From: an uncultured Clostridia bacterium
GTDB lineage: Bacteria > Bacillota > Clostridia > Oscillospirales > Acutalibacteraceae
Direction of reading: 5' to 3'
DNA length: 18,557 nt
Assembly: GCA_947626485.1 (NCBI GenBank)
Contig: CANQSG010000017.1
Span: 1-18,557 of the forward strand
The position numbers and the translations under genes are program-made. Position 1 is the first letter of the stretch. The number at the start of each line of letters is the position of its first letter. This document shows positions 15,596-18,557 of this stretch, piece after piece. The notes under the pieces are model-generated. The model made no database searches, was not told where the DNA came from, and saw nothing but the letters and a program-made list of their open reading frames with translations.

Positions 15596-16399
15596 ATGCC
15601 GCTGCATCAACGGAGCAACACGGTCGGCAGTGAAATTTACAACACCCTGCTTTACAACGGGTCGGGCTGGCCGCTGCACCTGCACCGCAGCTTTGAATTT
15701 GCCCGGGTCGAGAGCGGCACGGTGCAGGCGACGGTCGGCGACCGGCACTATACGGCGGGCGCGGGGGACTGCCTGCTGATTTTTCCCTATCAGGCGCACG
15801 CCTATGAATGCGTCAGCGGCAGCTATTACGTCGTGGTCTTCGACGGCGAGCGGGTGGGGCAGTTTTCCTCCCGCGTCGCCCGGCTGCAGCCCGAAACCGC
15901 CCTGTTTCGGCTGCCGCCTGCCGTCGACGCCTATCTGCACGCCTGTCTGCTCGACCGTTTCCGGGAGGTCGCCGCGACGCTCTCCGAGCCCGCGACCGCG
16001 TATGAGATCAAGTCGGGGCTTTACGCCCTCTGCGCCGCCTTTTACCGGCAGGTGCAGCTGCTCGAACGGGCGCAGGACGGGCTCGTCGCCGCCATGCTCG
16101 CCTACATCGAGGCGCATTTCACCGAGGAGATCAGCCTGCACAGCATGGCGGCCGCCCTCTCCCGCGATTACCACTACCTCTCCCGCATTTTCAACCAGAC
16201 CTTCGCGGTGCATTTTTCGACCCTGTTGAACCAGTACCGCTATGAGGAGGCGTTGACGCTGCTGCGCACCACCGACCTGCCCCTCACCGAGATCGCCCTG
16301 CGCAGCGGCTTCCAGAGCATTCGCAGCTTCAACCGCTGCGTCCGCGAAATTTCGGGGCGGACCCCCTCGCAGCTCCGCGCGCAGTCGAAGACGGATTGA
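15596..16399 (+). CDS. AraC-family transcriptional regulator
   Basis: A 267-residue regulator. The N-terminal part (about 20-100) is a cupin-like sensor domain (WPLHLHRSFEFARVESGTVQ, TAGAGDCLLIFPYQAHAYE). The C-terminal ~100 residues are the double helix-turn-helix AraC domain: YIEAHFTEEISLHSMAAALS, DYHYLSRIFNQTF and LPLTEIALRSGFQSIRSFNR, ending ISGRTPSQLR. The ATG at 15596 has AGGGGAGGAG upstream. It is transcribed away from the activase/glycyl radical enzyme operon with overlapping promoters, so it probably activates that operon on sensing its substrate and may control itself. It could also act on the convergent GH2 gene, but that gene's promoter is outside the window. The inducer cannot be predicted; cupin-type AraC sensors often bind sugars. 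Confidence 0.93.
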   Translation: MPLHQRSNTVGSEIYNTLLYNGSGWPLHLHRSFEFARVESGTVQATVGDRHYTAGAGDCLLIFPYQAHAYECVSGSYYVVVFDGERVGQFSSRVARLQPETALFRLPPAVDAYLHACLLDRFREVAATLSEPATAYEIKSGLYALCAAFYRQVQLLERAQDGLVAAMLAYIEAHFTEEISLHSMAAALSRDYHYLSRIFNQTFAVHFSTLLNQYRYEEALTLLRTTDLPLTEIALRSGFQSIRSFNRCVREISGRTPSQLRAQSKTD

Positions 16400-16411
16400 A
16401 TTTTTTGCAGC

Positions 16412-16450
16412 AAAAACCCCCGCGGCAGCAGAACTGTCGCGGGGGTTGCT
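16412..16450. terminator. Bidirectional terminator between AraC and GH2 genes
   Basis: A 14-base-pair stem, 16415-16428 (AACCCCCGCGGCAG) with 16434-16447 (CTGTCGCGGGGGTT), with one wobble and a 5-base loop. On the minus strand it is followed by T residues; on the plus strand the tail (GCTTCTTGTCTTT) is weaker. Confidence 0.88.
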
Positions 16451-16466
16451 TCTTGTCTTTCCCGGT

Positions 16467-18557
16467 TTATTCGGGCAGTCGGAGGGTGACGCCGTAGAGC
16501 AGGGGCTGATAGCCGTCGTTTGCGCGGGTGAAGCGCAGCTTTTCGACGGTTTTCGCCGGGTCGAGGGGCAGCTGCCGGACGTTGACGACGTAGTGCTCCC
16601 AGTCGTATTGATAGCTGAACCGGCAGGCGCGCGGGCTGTTCGCCGCCACGGGGTCGATGCGGGAGGGGCCGTAAAGCCCGGCGGCCGTCGTGACGTCGAG
16701 GCCGTTTTTCATCGTCACGCGCTCGCTCGTCCCGTCGGTGTAGCAGACGGTGAGGTCGAAGACCGGTTCGCCGTAGGCGCCGCCGATGGGGAAGCCGTGC
16801 GGCATGCTGACGTTGCCGATGAGGTAGAGCGCGGAGGCCTGCTTGCCGACCGGCAGCTCGATCTCGTCCGCCAGCACGAGGGGACGGCGCAGCAGCGCGA
16901 CCGGCAGATCGCCGAGGCTTTGCAGGTCGACCGGCAGGCGCGGGCCGTTGGCGACGCAGCGGGTGCCCTTCGTCCCGCCGAAGCGCGGATTCGGCGTCGC
17001 GGTGACGCGCAGCATCTCCTCCCACGCGCCGTCGTTCGCGGCCGAGAGCGGTGAGAGGTCGAGCGGGGCGAAATGCCCGGCGTCGCGTACCGGCCAGACC
17101 TCGTCCATCCGGTATTCCGGCGCTTTCGGCGGCAGGGCGAGGGGGGCGAAGGCGTCGGTAAAGATGCGGAGGTTTTCGGTGGGGTTGCGGAAGCGGTCGA
17201 CCAGCCCCTCGCGCAGAATGCCGTCCTGACAGGGCTGCCCGCCCCGGCAGAATTCGTGCATCTCCGCCCAGCACCAGAAAACGGCGCCGGCGACGACGGG
17301 CTCGCTGTCGGGGTTGTGCCAGAGGTCGAGAATGACGCGGATGTATTCGCGGAAAAGCCGCTCGTTTCCGGCGCAGTAGAACCCGCCCCATTCGGTCAGC
17401 AGCAGCGGCATTTCGGTCAACGCCTTCGCGCTGTCGATGAGCCGCCCGACCGTCGACGCGTAGGGGTGCATGGTGTAGAAATCAAAGCCGCATTTCGGGA
17501 AGTTTTCCTTCGTCATGTCGAGATCCATGCAGTTCGCGCCCGAAACCATGTGATAAGGGTCCTCCTGCCGGCTGACGTCGGCGGAATCCTTCAAAAATTC
17601 GAAGGTGAAGACGCACTCGTTGAAGCTCAGCCAAAAGGCGACGCTGACGTGGTTGCGGTCGCGCCGAATCACCCGCCGCAGGACTTCGAGCGCCCCGGCG
17701 CAGATCTCGGGGTTGTGCATATCCGACCACCAAAGCCCCGGCTCCTCGGAAACGAGTAAGCCGAGCTCGTCGGCGAGCTCCAAAATGCGCTTGTGGTGCG
17801 GGTAATGCACCAGCCGGACGTAGTTGACGCCGGTGCGCTTGATCATCGTCATATCGCGGCGCATTTCTTCCTCGGTCAGGGTGTGGCCGCTGTCGCCGAA
17901 AAGGTCGTGGCGGTTCACGCCGAGCAGGAAGGTGGGCTTGCCGTTGAGCAGGAAGCGCTTTCCCGAAAGGGTCAGCTCCTTGAAGCCGACCTTCTGCACG
18001 AGCAGGTCGACGACCGTTTCGCCGCGCAGCAGCAGGCAGCGCAGGGTGTAGAGGGTGGGGGAGTCGGGCGACCAGAGCGCCGGCTCCGTCACGTCAAAGG
18101 TCAGCGGCTCGCTCGGGTTCCCCGTCGCCTCGCCGACGACGTTGCCGCCGCCGTCCTCGAGCACGGCGCGCAGGGTCAGCCCTTCGGCGTTCTCCGCCGT
18201 CGGCTCGACGCGGCAGTGCGCGGTGCGGTAATCGTCCGCAAAGCTCGTGCTCCAGGCGGCGTCGGCGAGCCTGGCGGCGGGGGTGTATTCGATCCGGACG
18301 TCGCGGATGATGCCGCCGTAATTTTCCCAACCCGCCGAGGGGCCGAAAACGGGGTCGATGTCGCGGATCTCGACCGAAAGGCGGTTGTCGGTCTCGCGCA
18401 GCAGGTCGGTGATCTCAAAACGGTATTCGCTGTAAGGCAGCATCTCGCCGAGGACGACGCCGTTGAGGGTGACCGTCGCGGCGTAGGTGATGCCGTCGAA
18501 GACGAGGAAGGCGCGTGCCGCCGTCGAATGCCGGTCGAAGCTGCGCGCGCAGGTGCT
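16467..18557 (-). CDS. Glycoside hydrolase family 2 enzyme, 5' end outside window
   Basis: The visible 696 C-terminal residues belong to a GH2 beta-glycosidase; the start lies beyond the right edge. The sugar-binding jelly-roll domain is partly seen (RAFLVFDGITYAATVTLNGV, YSEYRFEITDLL, ENYGGIIRDVRIEYTP). An immunoglobulin-like domain follows, then the catalytic barrel from about KRFLLNGKPTFLLGVNRHD. The acid/base is Glu in WLSFNEC (codon 17616-17618) and the nucleophile is Glu in LLLTEWGGFYC (codon 17391-17393). The TEWG context recalls beta-glucuronidase/beta-galactosidase-like GH2 members, but substrate cannot be fixed. Roughly 200 residues after the barrel form an extra C-terminal beta-rich domain (GNVSMPHGFPIGGAYGEPVF). 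No signal peptide can be assessed. It converges on the AraC gene across a shared terminator. Confidence 0.93.
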   Translation of the reverse strand, partial: STCARSFDRHSTAARAFLVFDGITYAATVTLNGVVLGEMLPYSEYRFEITDLLRETDNRLSVEIRDIDPVFGPSAGWENYGGIIRDVRIEYTPAARLADAAWSTSFADDYRTAHCRVEPTAENAEGLTLRAVLEDGGGNVVGEATGNPSEPLTFDVTEPALWSPDSPTLYTLRCLLLRGETVVDLLVQKVGFKELTLSGKRFLLNGKPTFLLGVNRHDLFGDSGHTLTEEEMRRDMTMIKRTGVNYVRLVHYPHHKRILELADELGLLVSEEPGLWWSDMHNPEICAGALEVLRRVIRRDRNHVSVAFWLSFNECVFTFEFLKDSADVSRQEDPYHMVSGANCMDLDMTKENFPKCGFDFYTMHPYASTVGRLIDSAKALTEMPLLLTEWGGFYCAGNERLFREYIRVILDLWHNPDSEPVVAGAVFWCWAEMHEFCRGGQPCQDGILREGLVDRFRNPTENLRIFTDAFAPLALPPKAPEYRMDEVWPVRDAGHFAPLDLSPLSAANDGAWEEMLRVTATPNPRFGGTKGTRCVANGPRLPVDLQSLGDLPVALLRRPLVLADEIELPVGKQASALYLIGNVSMPHGFPIGGAYGEPVFDLTVCYTDGTSERVTMKNGLDVTTAAGLYGPSRIDPVAANSPRACRFSYQYDWEHYVVNVRQLPLDPAKTVEKLRFTRANDGYQPLLYGVTLRLPE

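Overview
The window is GC-rich chromosomal DNA from a spore-forming Clostridia-class Firmicute, probably Oscillospiraceae/Ruminococcaceae-like. The evidence is SpoIIR, the Gram-positive order dgt-dnaG-rpoD, AGGAGG-type ribosome binding sites with many GTG and TTG starts, and a glycyl radical enzyme that implies anaerobic life. The lineage is inferred from gene content, not measured.

Layout. (1) 1-376, minus strand: an ACT-domain protein followed by the start of a DUF711/PFL-family (UPF0210) gene, with a good sigma-A promoter. (2) 487-3124, plus strand: an operon of an Lrp/AsnC regulator, a class I aminotransferase and ispE, ending in a terminator. (3) 3207-4855: spoIIR, rpmE with its own promoter and terminator, and a YigZ/IMPACT-family gene. 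(4) 4929-9931: the replication/transcription cluster dgt-dnaG-rpoD, then a TSCPD-domain protein and an unrecognised 189-residue protein. dgt is broken by an internal deletion that removes its catalytic HD motif. RpoD carries six 19-residue Lys/Ala/Pro/Glu repeats at its N terminus.

(5) 9940-12586 is an accessory patch, less GC-rich by eye and decaying. It holds an intact MntA-type minimal nucleotidyltransferase antitoxin next to a dead HEPN toxin gene, a 5'-truncated GNAT acetyltransferase, and a membrane acyltransferase (acyltransferase-3 family) whose frame is broken at a run of six Gs. The patch ends with a REP-like hairpin/heptamer element and a bidirectional terminator.

(6) 12586-16450 is a compact glycyl radical enzyme (GRE) module. 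An activase and a short (669 aa) GRE lie on the minus strand, and an AraC-family regulator is transcribed divergently from an overlapping promoter region. The GRE has a Cys-Trp-Glu active-site motif. It is therefore not a pyruvate formate-lyase (Cys-Cys); its substrate cannot be told from the sequence and it is the best candidate here for undescribed chemistry. (7) 16467 to the window end, minus strand: most of a GH2 glycosidase, convergent with the AraC gene across a shared terminator.

Regions 1-4 are housekeeping: isoprenoid precursor synthesis, sporulation signalling, ribosome, primase and primary sigma factor. Regions 5-7 are niche genes: toxin-antitoxin remnants, surface modification, anaerobic radical catabolism and glycan breakdown.
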